The position numbers were made by a program, and so were the translations under genes. The notes under the pieces were generated by a model. The model was not told where the DNA came from. It ran no database searches and saw only the letters and a program-made list of their open reading frames with translations. Positions 17,360 through 25,857 of a DNA stretch of 64,000 nt are shown piece after piece; the stretch's first letter is position 1; each line of letters opens with the position of its first letter. Source of the DNA: Streptomyces showdoensis (GTDB taxonomy: Bacteria > Actinomycetota > Actinomycetes > Streptomycetales > Streptomycetaceae); NCBI RefSeq assembly GCF_039535475.1, contig NZ_BAAAXG010000010.1, positions 1 to 64,000 of the forward strand. The letters run 5' to 3'.

Positions 17360-18586
17360 ATGACGGACACAGCCCAGAGCCGGGAGCCCGACGCGGCCCG
17401 GTCCGCGGTGGACGCGTTCGACGCGGACCGTGCCCTGGCGACGCTCCAGGTCCTGTGCGCCCCGGACATGCAAGGGCGCGCGCCCGGCACGGCCGGCCAC
17501 GACCTGGCCACCGGGTTCCTCGCCGCGGAGCTGACCTCCTACGGCCTCACCCCCGTACTCGACGCCTTCGCCATCCGGGAGGTCATGCGCCTGACGGCGC
17601 AGCCCACCCTCCGGGTGGCGGGTGGGCGGCTCGACCGCGATCTCGTCCACCGGGCCGAGTTCGCCGAGCATCCGCGCTCGGGACCGATGCCCGGGCCCGT
17701 CAGCGGCACGGTCGCCGAGGACGCGGGAGCGGGGGAGTGGGCGGCTCTGGCCACGGTCCCTCAGGGGAACGCCTTCGCCGAGCTCGCCGAAGTCCTGGCG
17801 GCGCGCGGTGCGGTGGGGATGCTCACCGCCCAGAACGCCGACGGCTCGGGATTCCTCACCAAGCGGGTCCAGGGCCCGACCCCGGTCGGCCTCCCCGTCG
17901 TGGCCGTGCGGCCGGACCTGCTGGCCGACGCGGTGGGCGGCGTGCTCACCGCCCACGTGCCGCTGGTGCGCGTGCCCGCCACGGGCACGAACATCGTCGC
18001 CACCCTGCCGGGCGGCGACCCGGAGGCGAGGCCGATCCTGCTCAGCGCCCACTACGACGGTGTCGGCTCGGACCCCGAGCGGCACTTCCCGTGCGCGGGT
18101 GACAACGCCAGCGGGACCGCGGTGCTGTGCGAGGTCGCCCGCGTGCTGACCTCGGCCGGGCCGCTGCGCCGGCCCGTCGTCCTCGCCCTGGTCGACGCCG
18201 AGGAGATCGGCACCCTGGGCTCCGGCCACCACGCACGCGCGCTGCGCGAGGCGGGTGTCGAGCCCGATGCGCTCAACCTCGACATGGCCGGCAAGTTCAA
18301 CGGGAAGGTCGCGGTCGAGCTCGGCCCGGCCGACCCGGCTCCGCGCCACGTCATCGCCGCACTCGACGGCGCCGGCCGGAGTCTCGGCATCCCGTTGTAC
18401 GCGGGAACGGTGTCGTCCGACAACCGCCGTTACGCCTCCGCCGGATTCCCCGCCGCGGGCATCGGATTCGGCGCGGCCCACTACCACTCGCCGCTCGACG
18501 GCCCCGAGCGGATCGATCCGGACGCCCTGCGCAAGGCCGGGCGGCTCGTCCTGGAGACGATCCACCGCCTCGCCGCTCAGAACTGA
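17360..18586 (+). CDS. M28-family zinc aminopeptidase, cytosolic
   Basis: 408 residues without a signal peptide. The di-zinc ligands of M28 are visible: His in LSAHYDGV, Asp in AGDNASG, the Glu pair in VDAEEIG, Asp in NLDMAG and the last His in AAHYHSPLD. Residues about 110-210 look like an inserted PA domain. The family removes N-terminal residues or hydrolyses small amides. Next to a Cys-rich peptide and ATP-grasp ligases it could trim a ribosomal peptide or release an amino-acid-linked intermediate. Unlike the next genes it ends in LAAQN without a Cys-Cys tail. It is 14 bases after peptide A and so cotranscribed. Confidence 0.8.
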   Translation: MTDTAQSREPDAARSAVDAFDADRALATLQVLCAPDMQGRAPGTAGHDLATGFLAAELTSYGLTPVLDAFAIREVMRLTAQPTLRVAGGRLDRDLVHRAEFAEHPRSGPMPGPVSGTVAEDAGAGEWAALATVPQGNAFAELAEVLAARGAVGMLTAQNADGSGFLTKRVQGPTPVGLPVVAVRPDLLADAVGGVLTAHVPLVRVPATGTNIVATLPGGDPEARPILLSAHYDGVGSDPERHFPCAGDNASGTAVLCEVARVLTSAGPLRRPVVLALVDAEEIGTLGSGHHARALREAGVEPDALNLDMAGKFNGKVAVELGPADPAPRHVIAALDGAGRSLGIPLYAGTVSSDNRRYASAGFPAAGIGFGAAHYHSPLDGPERIDPDALRKAGRLVLETIHRLAAQN

Positions 18587-18622
18587 TCTCTTTCACCACC
18601 CCTTCCCTTCAGGAGTCTCACC

Positions 18623-18973
18623 ATGGCCGCGGCCCAGCAGTCCGTCTCCACCCAGCTGATCCAGCTCGCCCCCACCGTCGGGGAGCACCACGCCGCCTTC
18701 TCCAAGAGCTACCAGGAGTTCTTCGGCGCGGTCTTCGACCACGAGGCCCTGGAGCCCAAGACCCGTGCCGCGGTGGCCCTGTGCGCGGCGCTGATGCAGG
18801 ACCGCGAGGAGACCGTGCGGTCCTTCCTCGCCGCCGCCAAGAAGCTCGGGCTGAAGAACGAGGAGATAGGACAGATCGCCGGCATCGTCGAGGCGATGAA
18901 GCTGGACGCCCTGCAGCGTCCGGCCGTCCAGGCCGTCGCCGCCGCGGCCAAGAAGGCCAACACCTGCTGCTAG
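18623..18973 (+). CDS. AhpD-like (carboxymuconolactone decarboxylase family) protein with C-terminal Cys-Cys
   Basis: 116 residues, all-helical AhpD/CMD fold: LEPKTRAAVALCAALMQDREETVRSFLAAAKKLGLKNEEIGQ. Classical AhpD peroxidase relatives use a CxxC pair here; only the first Cys is present (LCAAL), so a peroxiredoxin-reductase function is doubtful. The chain ends NTCC, the same terminal pair found on three enzymes downstream. Possible roles are redox handling of arsenic thiolates or a scaffold. An AGGAGT ribosome-binding site precedes the ATG. Confidence 0.7.
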   Translation: MAAAQQSVSTQLIQLAPTVGEHHAAFSKSYQEFFGAVFDHEALEPKTRAAVALCAALMQDREETVRSFLAAAKKLGLKNEEIGQIAGIVEAMKLDALQRPAVQAVAAAAKKANTCC

Positions 18974-19019
18974 TCCCGTCCTTGCTCCATTCCGACCTCT
19001 TCTCGAAGGACTGCGGCAC

Positions 19020-20294
19020 GTGACTGATCCATCCATCAGCGGTGCGGGCTGCGTCGTCGTGCTCGGCGGCCGCAGCGAACGGGAGTTCAGCGTCGTACGG
19101 AACCTCGGGTACCGCGTGGTGCTCGTGGACGAACAGGTTCCGTGGCACTGCATGCCCTGGGTCGACGCCCATCTCGACGTCGACCTCGACGACCGGGACG
19201 CGGTGGCCGAGGCGATCCGCGCCGAGCTCGGCGACGAGGCCCCGGTGGCCGTCCTCACCCACACGGAGCCGAGGCTGCCGCTCATGGCCCACCTCAACGG
19301 GCTCCTCGTGGACACCCCCCGGGGCCTGGACGAGACCGCGGCCGCGAACTGCCGGGACAAGTGGCGCACGCGTACGGTGCTCAGCGAGGCGGGTCTGCCC
19401 GTACCCCGCTTCGTGCTCGTGACCACCGTGGACGAGGCGCTGGCGGCCGCCGAGGACATCGGCTATCCCGTCGTCGTCAAACCCCGGGACGGGGCGGGCG
19501 CGTTCGGCGTCCGGTGCTGCCAGGGCGAGCGGGAGCTGCGCGAGGCCGTCGCCGCCTTGTTCGCGGCCCCGGCCGGAGCGCTGGAGGGAGCCCTCGTCGA
19601 GGAGTACGTCGACGGCCCCGAGTACGCCGTCCAGACCGTCACGCACGGGACGAGGACCAGCGTCCTCAGCGTCTTCCGGCAGCGCATGACCCCGCCGCCG
19701 GTCTTCGTGGAGCTCGGCTACGAGCACCCGAGCGGCCTGCTGCCGGCCGAACGCGACGAGCTGGACCAGCTCATGCGGGACGTCCTCGGCGCCCTGGGCC
19801 TGAACGACTGGATCAGCCACACGCAGATCAGGCGCGGACCCGACGGCTTCCGCGTCATCGAGGTCAACGCACGGCGCCCCGGCGGCCGACTCGTCGAGAT
19901 GACCACGGCGGTCAGCGGTGTCGACATGACGGAGGCCGTCACGCGCCAGGCCGTGGGCCTTCCGCAGCCCGACCCGGCCGCCACCGTCGCCTTCGCCCGC
20001 TACGCGAGCATCGTCTTCGACGACGCCGGCACCCTCCTGTACGACGAGGTCGTGCCGGAACCGGGGCCGTTCGGCCCCCTCGTCGAGGTCGAGGTCGAAC
20101 CCGGCGAGACCGTGCGGCCCAAGGAGCACCCCAACGGCGGCGTCTACGGACGCATCGTCGTCTACGGAGACTCGGCCGAGGAGCTCGACCTGGCCGAGCG
20201 CCGGATCCGGGACGAGCTCAGCCTGCAGGTGGTGTTCGGCGAAGGCCTCGGTCCGGCGGAGACCGACAGCCGCGAGTTCAAGTCGTGCTGCTGA
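19020..20294 (+). CDS. ATP-grasp carboxylate-amine ligase 1, C-terminal Cys-Cys
   Basis: 424 residues. An N-terminal Rossmann-like preATP-grasp domain (CVVVLGGRSEREF) is followed by the ATP-grasp core: YPVVVKPRDGAGAFGV, EEYVDGPEYAVQTV and the metal-binding VIEVNARRPGG. It resembles BacD/LAL-type L-amino-acid ligases, which join two amino acids through an acyl-phosphate. In this cluster the acyl donor may be an arsono-amino acid or a peptide C-terminus. The chain ends EFKSCC; the tail is not part of the fold. The GTG start follows a GAAGGA site. It begins a run of four close genes. Confidence 0.85.
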   Translation: MTDPSISGAGCVVVLGGRSEREFSVVRNLGYRVVLVDEQVPWHCMPWVDAHLDVDLDDRDAVAEAIRAELGDEAPVAVLTHTEPRLPLMAHLNGLLVDTPRGLDETAAANCRDKWRTRTVLSEAGLPVPRFVLVTTVDEALAAAEDIGYPVVVKPRDGAGAFGVRCCQGERELREAVAALFAAPAGALEGALVEEYVDGPEYAVQTVTHGTRTSVLSVFRQRMTPPPVFVELGYEHPSGLLPAERDELDQLMRDVLGALGLNDWISHTQIRRGPDGFRVIEVNARRPGGRLVEMTTAVSGVDMTEAVTRQAVGLPQPDPAATVAFARYASIVFDDAGTLLYDEVVPEPGPFGPLVEVEVEPGETVRPKEHPNGGVYGRIVVYGDSAEELDLAERRIRDELSLQVVFGEGLGPAETDSREFKSCC

Positions 20295-20304
20295 GGTGGC
20301 CCGG

Positions 20305-21432
20305 ATGACCCTCACCGACTCCACCGCGGCAGTGACCGGGCGGTACCGGACCGATCTGCGGACGTCGGTCCACGCGATCGACGGCGCGGAGTGGAACCGC
20401 GTCGTCGCCCAGGCGGGCGGCACCGTCTTCCACACGTGGGAGTGGCTCGCCGCCTTCGAGGACGCCCCGCCGGGCGGCTTCGAACCGCGCCACCTGCTGG
20501 CGTACCGCGACGACGTCCTCGTCGGCGTGTGCCCGGCCTATGTGGTGCACGACTGTCCGCGCCTCGCCTATCTGACGGAGCTCGCCCAGCTCGACCTGGG
20601 CGGCCCCGTCCTCATGGCCCACAGCCTCGCCGCACTCGACGGCGGACCGCTGGCCGTGCCCGGCCACGAGGACGCCCTCGACTCGCTGCTCGGCGCACTG
20701 GAGGAGACGGCGCGGGAGAACGGCGCACGGACGTGGGCCGTCGCCAACGCCCCCGCGGGCGCGCTCGGCGGACGGCTCATGAGGCACGGCTACGCCACCG
20801 CGCACATCACCACCTCGTACCGGTGCTCCACCGAGGCGGAGTCGGTCGCGGACTACTGGAGCTTCGAGTCGGGACGGCTCCGCCGGAAGCTGGGCAAGGA
20901 ACGCCGGGTCTCGGGCCGCGGCTACACGGTCGCGGAGGAGCCGGCGGACGCCGCCACACTCGTCCGCCTCGTGCACTCCATCCTCAAGGACCGCGGCACG
21001 CCGACCGACGTCCTGCCCGAGGCGTTCCTCTACGCGCTCAAGCACCGGCTGGCGCCGTACGAGCGCACGGTCACCGCCGTCGACGCCGCGCGGGAGACCG
21101 TGGGCGTCTTCGCCGGCTGGCAGTTCGCCGGGACCTGGTCGATGTGGCTGGCCGGTCTGGACACGGAGCGGCTGTCGTCCTTCGTGCCGTACCGCGCCAT
21201 GGCGGCCCGGCTCATCGAGGGAGCCGTCACCACCGACGTCACCTCGATCGACCTCGGCCGCTCCAACGGCGCGGAGAAGCGCAAGCTGGGCGCCCACCCC
21301 GTTCCCCTCTACCTCGCCCTGAACACCTCCGACCGCTCCGATCGCGCGGCCCTGCACGCCGCCTGCCGCCGCCTCGAACAGCGCTGCCAGGGCCCCGACG
21401 ACCAACTCGACATGATCAGGCGGTGCTGCTGA
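20305..21432 (+). CDS. GNAT-fold / FemAB-like acyl or aminoacyl transferase, C-terminal Cys-Cys
   Basis: 375 residues of the double-GNAT type (Acetyltransf_6, FemAB-like). Landmarks are FHTWEWLAAFED at the start, LRRKLGKERR in the middle and the late DLGRSNGAEKRKLGA motif that resembles the GST-x-x-K-x-x-fg region of this family. FemABX members add amino acids from aminoacyl-tRNA; BioF2-like members use acyl-CoA, so either amide-forming chemistry is possible. It ends MIRRCC. I prefer the ATG at 20305, which follows GAGGTGG, over the GTG at 20296. The stop overlaps the next start (TGATG). A second, tail-less member is at 32663. Confidence 0.75.
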   Translation: MTLTDSTAAVTGRYRTDLRTSVHAIDGAEWNRVVAQAGGTVFHTWEWLAAFEDAPPGGFEPRHLLAYRDDVLVGVCPAYVVHDCPRLAYLTELAQLDLGGPVLMAHSLAALDGGPLAVPGHEDALDSLLGALEETARENGARTWAVANAPAGALGGRLMRHGYATAHITTSYRCSTEAESVADYWSFESGRLRRKLGKERRVSGRGYTVAEEPADAATLVRLVHSILKDRGTPTDVLPEAFLYALKHRLAPYERTVTAVDAARETVGVFAGWQFAGTWSMWLAGLDTERLSSFVPYRAMAARLIEGAVTTDVTSIDLGRSNGAEKRKLGAHPVPLYLALNTSDRSDRAALHAACRRLEQRCQGPDDQLDMIRRCC

Positions 21433-22610
21433 TGAACGCCGACACGCGCCAGAGCGTGGCGTGCGTCTCCGGACGCCGCGTCGTCGACGTCCTCAACCGC
21501 CTCGACGTGCGGTCCGTCCTGCTCGACGACCCCACGCCCCTGGACCTGGCCTGCCAGGTCGACGTCCCCCTGGACATCGACCTCGACGACTGGGACGCCG
21601 CCGAGTCGGCGCTGCGCTGGCTGCACGCCACCCGCCCCCTCGACGCCGTCTTCAGCGTCTACGACGCCCACCTGCCGCTGGCCAGCTACCTGGCCGCGCG
21701 GCTCGGGACCCGTGGCCTCGACCTCCGGGCCGCCCTCGCCTGCCACGACAAGATCCGCATGCGGATGCTGCTCGCCGGCGGCGGAGTGCGCGTGCCCGAC
21801 CACCTGCCGGCCGCCGACCCGGCGGACGCCGCCGCCGCGGCGCGGCGCCTCGGCCTGCCCGTCGTCGTCAAGAAGGCGAGCGGCTCCGGCGGCCGGGGCA
21901 GCCTGCTGTGCCGCACCGCGGAGGACGTGCTCCGCGCCGTCGCGGTGCTGGGTCCCGCCCCGCTCCTCGTCGAACGGGCCGTCGAAGGTCCGGAGTACGC
22001 CGTCCAGAGCATCACCGCCGACGGCCGGACCGAGGTCGTCGGCATTCTCGCCCAGCACGTCGGACCCGGCCCCCGCCAGGCCGAGACCGGGTACGACTAC
22101 CCCTCCGGGCTCAGCACCGAGAAGGAGGCCGAGGTGGCGGCCTTCGTCACCCGCGCCCTCGCCGTGCTCGGCTTCGACCACGCGGTCTCGCACACCCAGG
22201 TGCGGCTCACCGCCGACGGCCCGGTCCTCGTCAACGTCGCCGCACGTCCGCCCGGCGGACAGCTGTGCGCCGCCACCGAGCGGCTCAGCGGGATCGACCT
22301 CACCCGGGCCGCCGCCGAGATCGCCCTCGGGCGCCCCGTCACCCGGGGCACCCCCACCGCGACCAGGGTCCTGTACCGGTGCGTGACCAGCGAGAGCCCG
22401 GGCAGGGCCTGGTACGACCTCGACGGCATCGACGCACCCGCCGTCACGCTCGACGTCGAGCCCGGCGACACCGTCCGCAGCGTCGACGACCCGCACGGCG
22501 GCAGCTACGGCCGCATCGTGGTCTACGGCGACGACCCGGCGGAGCTGGAGAGCAGATACCGCGCCGTCTTCGAATCGCTCCGACTCCGCGTCGAGCCAGA
22601 CAACCAGTAG
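21432..22610 (+). CDS. ATP-grasp ligase 2, probably degenerate
   Basis: 392 residues, similar in layout to ligase 1: a preATP-grasp domain, LPVVVKKASGSGGRGS, VERAVEGPEYAVQS and HTQVRLTADGPV. The metal-binding motif that reads IEVNAR in ligase 1 and GEINPR in ligase 3 is LVNVAAR here, losing the Glu and Asn that hold Mg-ATP. It also lacks the Cys-Cys tail (it ends VEPDNQ). A structural partner for ligase 1 or 3, or a substrate-binding pseudoenzyme, is therefore plausible. The start overlaps the preceding stop. Confidence 0.8.
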   Translation: MNADTRQSVACVSGRRVVDVLNRLDVRSVLLDDPTPLDLACQVDVPLDIDLDDWDAAESALRWLHATRPLDAVFSVYDAHLPLASYLAARLGTRGLDLRAALACHDKIRMRMLLAGGGVRVPDHLPAADPADAAAAARRLGLPVVVKKASGSGGRGSLLCRTAEDVLRAVAVLGPAPLLVERAVEGPEYAVQSITADGRTEVVGILAQHVGPGPRQAETGYDYPSGLSTEKEAEVAAFVTRALAVLGFDHAVSHTQVRLTADGPVLVNVAARPPGGQLCAATERLSGIDLTRAAAEIALGRPVTRGTPTATRVLYRCVTSESPGRAWYDLDGIDAPAVTLDVEPGDTVRSVDDPHGGSYGRIVVYGDDPAELESRYRAVFESLRLRVEPDNQ

Positions 22611-22621
22611 GTGATGGTCCC

Positions 22622-23869
22622 TTGACCCTTCGCGTCCTCGTCCTCAGCGGCCAGCGCACCGTGCAGCAGCTGAAGGAACACACCGACTACGACGTCGTGT
22701 TCGCCGAGGAGAACATGACGATCGAGCAGGTCATGCTCGCCGACTACCCGCTGGAGGTCGACTTCGACGACTGGGGCGGCGTGGCCGCGCTGGTCGCCCA
22801 GGCACACGCCGACCGGCCCATCGACGCCGTGGTCACCGGGGTCGAGCGGCTCGTGCCCCTGGCCGGACGCCTGCGCGCCGAGCTGAAGCTGGGGCACGGC
22901 GTGACGGAAGAGGCCGCCCGCGCCTGCATCGACAAGGCGGCGACGCACCGCCTGCTCGCCGGGGCGGGGGTCCCCGTACCCGGCAACCGGGTGGTCTCCG
23001 GCACCGAGGAGGGAGCGGCGGCCGCGGAGGAACTGGGCCTCCCCGTCGTCGTCAAACCGCGGGACGCCTCCAGTGCCGCCGGCCTCAAGTACTGCGCGAG
23101 CCGGGCGGACGTGGAGCAGGCCGTCGGTGACATCCTGGCCGCGGGACGCGACTCCGCCCTCATCGAGGAGTACGTGACCGGACCGGAGTTCGGCGTCTTC
23201 GCCACCAGGATCGGCGGCCGCACCCAGGTCGTCTGGGTCGTCGAGGGCGAGGTCGGGCCGCCCCCGACCTTCGTCAAGGTCGGGGGGTTCTTCCCCAGCC
23301 GCCTCGACGAGGCGCGGCGCGCGGAGCTCGACGAGCTCGCGGACCGGGTCCTCGCCGCCGTCGGTCTCGACGACTGGGTCGCGGCCCTCCAGTTCACCCT
23401 CACCGCCGACGGCTGGCGCGCCGGTGAGATCAACCCCCGGGTTCCCGGCGGCCAGGCCGTCGAGATGATCCGCTCCACCACCGGCTACGAACCGAGCCTC
23501 ATCGCCACCGAGGCCGCTCTCGGCCGCCGTGCGGAGCCGCGGGCACCCAAGGCGCCCGCCGGGCTCTACCGCAGCATCGTCTTCGAGGCGGGCGGGCGCA
23601 TCGACTACGACGCCGCGGCGGCCGGTTCGCTCGGCGGCCTGGAGTCCCCACTGCCGCCGTTCGTCGAGTTCGACGTCAAGCCGGGTGACGCCGTGCTCCC
23701 CGTGGAGCACCCCAAGGGCGGCGCTTTCGGTCGCATCGTGCTGGCCGGCGAGAGCCTGGAGCAGCTGGAGCGCGACTACGCGAAGATCCGGGAGCAGCTC
23801 GCGATCCGGCTGGTCGACGACGCCGCCGCGGACGCGGCGGTGGACCGTCCGCACACGAGTTGCTGTTGA
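22622..23869 (+). CDS. ATP-grasp carboxylate-amine ligase 3, C-terminal Cys-Cys
   Basis: 415 residues. The ATP-grasp core is intact: LPVVVKPRDASSAAGL, EEYVTGPEFGVFAT and GEINPRVPGG. The C-terminal region shares the EHPKGGAFGRIV element with ligases 1 and 2 (EHPNGGVYGRIV, DPHGGSYGRIV), so the three are paralogues that probably act in sequence or as a complex. The chain ends PHTSCC. The only start in frame is TTG at 22622, 12 bases after the previous stop. It ends 45 bases before the dyad at 23915, closing the first half of the operon. Confidence 0.85.
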   Translation: MTLRVLVLSGQRTVQQLKEHTDYDVVFAEENMTIEQVMLADYPLEVDFDDWGGVAALVAQAHADRPIDAVVTGVERLVPLAGRLRAELKLGHGVTEEAARACIDKAATHRLLAGAGVPVPGNRVVSGTEEGAAAAEELGLPVVVKPRDASSAAGLKYCASRADVEQAVGDILAAGRDSALIEEYVTGPEFGVFATRIGGRTQVVWVVEGEVGPPPTFVKVGGFFPSRLDEARRAELDELADRVLAAVGLDDWVAALQFTLTADGWRAGEINPRVPGGQAVEMIRSTTGYEPSLIATEAALGRRAEPRAPKAPAGLYRSIVFEAGGRIDYDAAAAGSLGGLESPLPPFVEFDVKPGDAVLPVEHPKGGAFGRIVLAGESLEQLERDYAKIREQLAIRLVDDAAADAAVDRPHTSCC

Positions 23870-23914
23870 CCAACTTCCGTTTGAGGAAGATCTGTTGACG
23901 CTCAACCAGCCACG

Positions 23915-23944
23915 TGATTCGATACTTTTGAAATTATCGAATCA
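23915..23944. promoter_or_regulatory. Perfect 10-bp dyad operator upstream of Cys-rich peptide B
   Basis: TGATTCGATA and TATCGAATCA are perfect inverted arms with a 10-base spacer. TGATTCGATACTT is shared exactly with the dyad at 17104. The right arm ends 20 bases before the ATG of the peptide. An ArsR-type regulator is the likely binder; which of the five is unknown. Confidence 0.7.
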
Positions 23945-23964
23945 AGACTCGGGGAGGAGGAAGC

Positions 23965-24069
23965 ATGGCTGACGACATGATCGGCTCGGGCTGCTGCGAG
24001 ACCAGCGGCGCCGAGGACGTGGCCGAGGACGGCCAGGAGTGCGGCTGCGCCTGCGCCTGCTGCGACTGA
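23965..24069 (+). CDS. Cys-rich small protein B (34 aa)
   Basis: 34 residues: an N-terminal MADDMIGSG, a CC pair at 10-11, an acidic middle (ETSGAEDVAEDGQE) and a dense cysteine tail CGCACACCD. Seven of 34 residues are Cys. A GGGGAGGAGGAAG ribosome-binding site is among the strongest in the window, suggesting high expression. A 13-bp hairpin follows the stop. It resembles small metallothionein-like or ribosomal peptide precursors but matches no family I know. Arsenic or copper binding is inference from the CC motifs. Confidence 0.75.
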   Translation: MADDMIGSGCCETSGAEDVAEDGQECGCACACCD

Positions 24070-24090
24070 TCCCCACCCGGGACGCCACGG

Positions 24091-24119
24091 CGGGCCGCAC
24101 TCCGGCGGAGTGCGGCCCG
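24091..24119 (+). terminator. Hairpin between Cys-rich peptide B and the exporter genes (attenuator)
   Basis: CGGGCCGCACTCC and GGAGTGCGGCCCG form a perfect 13-bp stem with a 3-base loop, 21 bases after the peptide stop and about 47 before the exporter start. Partial termination here would give much more peptide mRNA than exporter mRNA, a pattern known for peptide precursor genes. Confidence 0.65.
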
Positions 24120-24165
24120 CTGAGAGACCACCACCCACCCACGACTCATCAGAGGGGGCTCGACG

Positions 24166-25857
24166 TTGAACGACTCGCTCCGCGCGCTGCGCTTCATCTA
24201 TGGCTACCCGCTGCGCTACCGCCGCGAGATCGTCACCGCCACGGTGATCATGTTCGTCGGCCTCCTGGGCAACATCGCCGTGCCCCTCCTCACCCGGTAC
24301 GCGATCGACATCGGCATCCTGGGCGGGAAGTCCAGCACCCTGCTGGTCACCTCGCTCGGCGTGCTCGCCGCCGGCGTGGCCACCACGGCCCTGCTGCACT
24401 ACGGCAAGCGCATCCGGTTCACCGTGGCCAGCAAGGCCGTCAACGACCTCCGCGAGGACCTGGTGCGCAAGATGATGCACCTGGGACCCGCCGACGTCGC
24501 CGAGGCGTCCGGGGGCCGGGCGCTCACCCGCCTCATCTCCGACGCCGTCTCCGTCCGCGGCCTCACCAACGGCGGCCTGCTCGAACTGCTCAACCAGATC
24601 CTCGTCATGCTCGCCATGCTCGTCACGGCGCTCGTCATCGACCCCCGCACGACCCTGCTCGCGTGCATCCCGCTGATCTTCGTCGTCATCGGCAACTTCA
24701 CCGTGCAGCTCCGCCTGCAGCGGGCCTTCATCGAGCTGAAGAGCCAGTTCACCAAGCTCCTGGCCGGTGTCGGCGAGTCCCTCGCCAACATCAACGTCGT
24801 CAAGTCCTACGGCCGCGAGTCGGACGCCTCGGAGCGCCTGAACAAGGTCAACGAGGCGCACACCGCCCGCGACGGCCAGATGAAGCGCACGTACAGCCGC
24901 TGGGAAGCGATCCTGAACGTCGTCGGCGGCCTGCCCACCCCGATCGCCCTGTGGGCCGGAGGCAACGCGGTCCTCGACGGCACCAGCACGGTCGGCGACC
25001 TCGTCGCCGTCGTCGCCCTGGTCATGATGTTCCAGATGAGCATCCACATGCTCGCCATGCACGTGAACGGAGCCTTCCGCAGCGTCGTCACCGCGCAGCG
25101 CCTGCTGCGCGTCATGGACGCCCCCTCCGTGATCGCCTCCCGCGAGGGCACGACCGACGTCCCCGCGCTGGGCGGCATCCGGGCGACCGGCATCGACGTC
25201 GACATCGCCGGCCGGCGCATCCTGGACCGGGCCGAGTTCCACGTGGAGCCCGGTGAGGCCGTCGCCCTGACCGGCCCCACCGGCAGCGGCAAGTCCACCC
25301 TCCTCCACGTCCTCGCCCGGCTGCGCGACCCGGAGGCCGGCAGCGTCGCGTACGACGGCGTCGAAGCCCGGTCGTACGAGCCCGCGGCACTGCGCCGCCG
25401 CATCGTCTGCCTGCCGCAGCGCCAGTGGATCTTCGAGGGGACCCTGGAGGAGAACGTCCGCTTCGCCCGGCCCGAGGCCACCCGGCAGGAGACGGCGGAC
25501 GCGGTCGAGGCCGCCGGCCTCGCCCACATCCCCCTCGACCGCCGCTTCGGAGCCAGCACCCTGGACCTCTCCGCCGGCGAGCGCCAGCGCATCGGCCTGG
25601 CCCGCGTCCTGCTCGTGGACCCCGACATCCTGCTGCTCGACAACCCGACGGCCAACCTGGACGCCGAGACCGAGGCCGCGCTCCTGGAGACCGTCCTCCG
25701 CGTCCGCCGGGGCCGCACCCTGGTCATCGCCTCCCAGCAGCCCGCCGTCTCCGACTACGTCGACCGGACCATCAGCCTCGCCCCCCGGGAGCCCTCCGCG
25801 GGAGCCACGGCCACCCTCGCCGGCGCGGCACGCCCGGACGGAGGAAAGGACTCATGA
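24166..25857 (+). CDS. ABC exporter half 1 (membrane domain plus degenerate ATPase)
   Basis: 563 residues. The N-terminal six-helix membrane domain (from about residue 20 to 300) is followed by an ATPase with Walker A GPTGSGKST and signature LSAGERQRI. Walker B reads ILLLDNPTANLD: the catalytic Glu is Asn. The switch His is Gln (VIASQQPAV). This half therefore has a degenerate catalytic site and should pair with the intact half encoded next. The TTG start follows GAGGGGGC. It likely exports the cluster product or Cys-rich peptides. Confidence 0.85.
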   Translation: MNDSLRALRFIYGYPLRYRREIVTATVIMFVGLLGNIAVPLLTRYAIDIGILGGKSSTLLVTSLGVLAAGVATTALLHYGKRIRFTVASKAVNDLREDLVRKMMHLGPADVAEASGGRALTRLISDAVSVRGLTNGGLLELLNQILVMLAMLVTALVIDPRTTLLACIPLIFVVIGNFTVQLRLQRAFIELKSQFTKLLAGVGESLANINVVKSYGRESDASERLNKVNEAHTARDGQMKRTYSRWEAILNVVGGLPTPIALWAGGNAVLDGTSTVGDLVAVVALVMMFQMSIHMLAMHVNGAFRSVVTAQRLLRVMDAPSVIASREGTTDVPALGGIRATGIDVDIAGRRILDRAEFHVEPGEAVALTGPTGSGKSTLLHVLARLRDPEAGSVAYDGVEARSYEPAALRRRIVCLPQRQWIFEGTLEENVRFARPEATRQETADAVEAAGLAHIPLDRRFGASTLDLSAGERQRIGLARVLLVDPDILLLDNPTANLDAETEAALLETVLRVRRGRTLVIASQQPAVSDYVDRTISLAPREPSAGATATLAGAARPDGGKDS

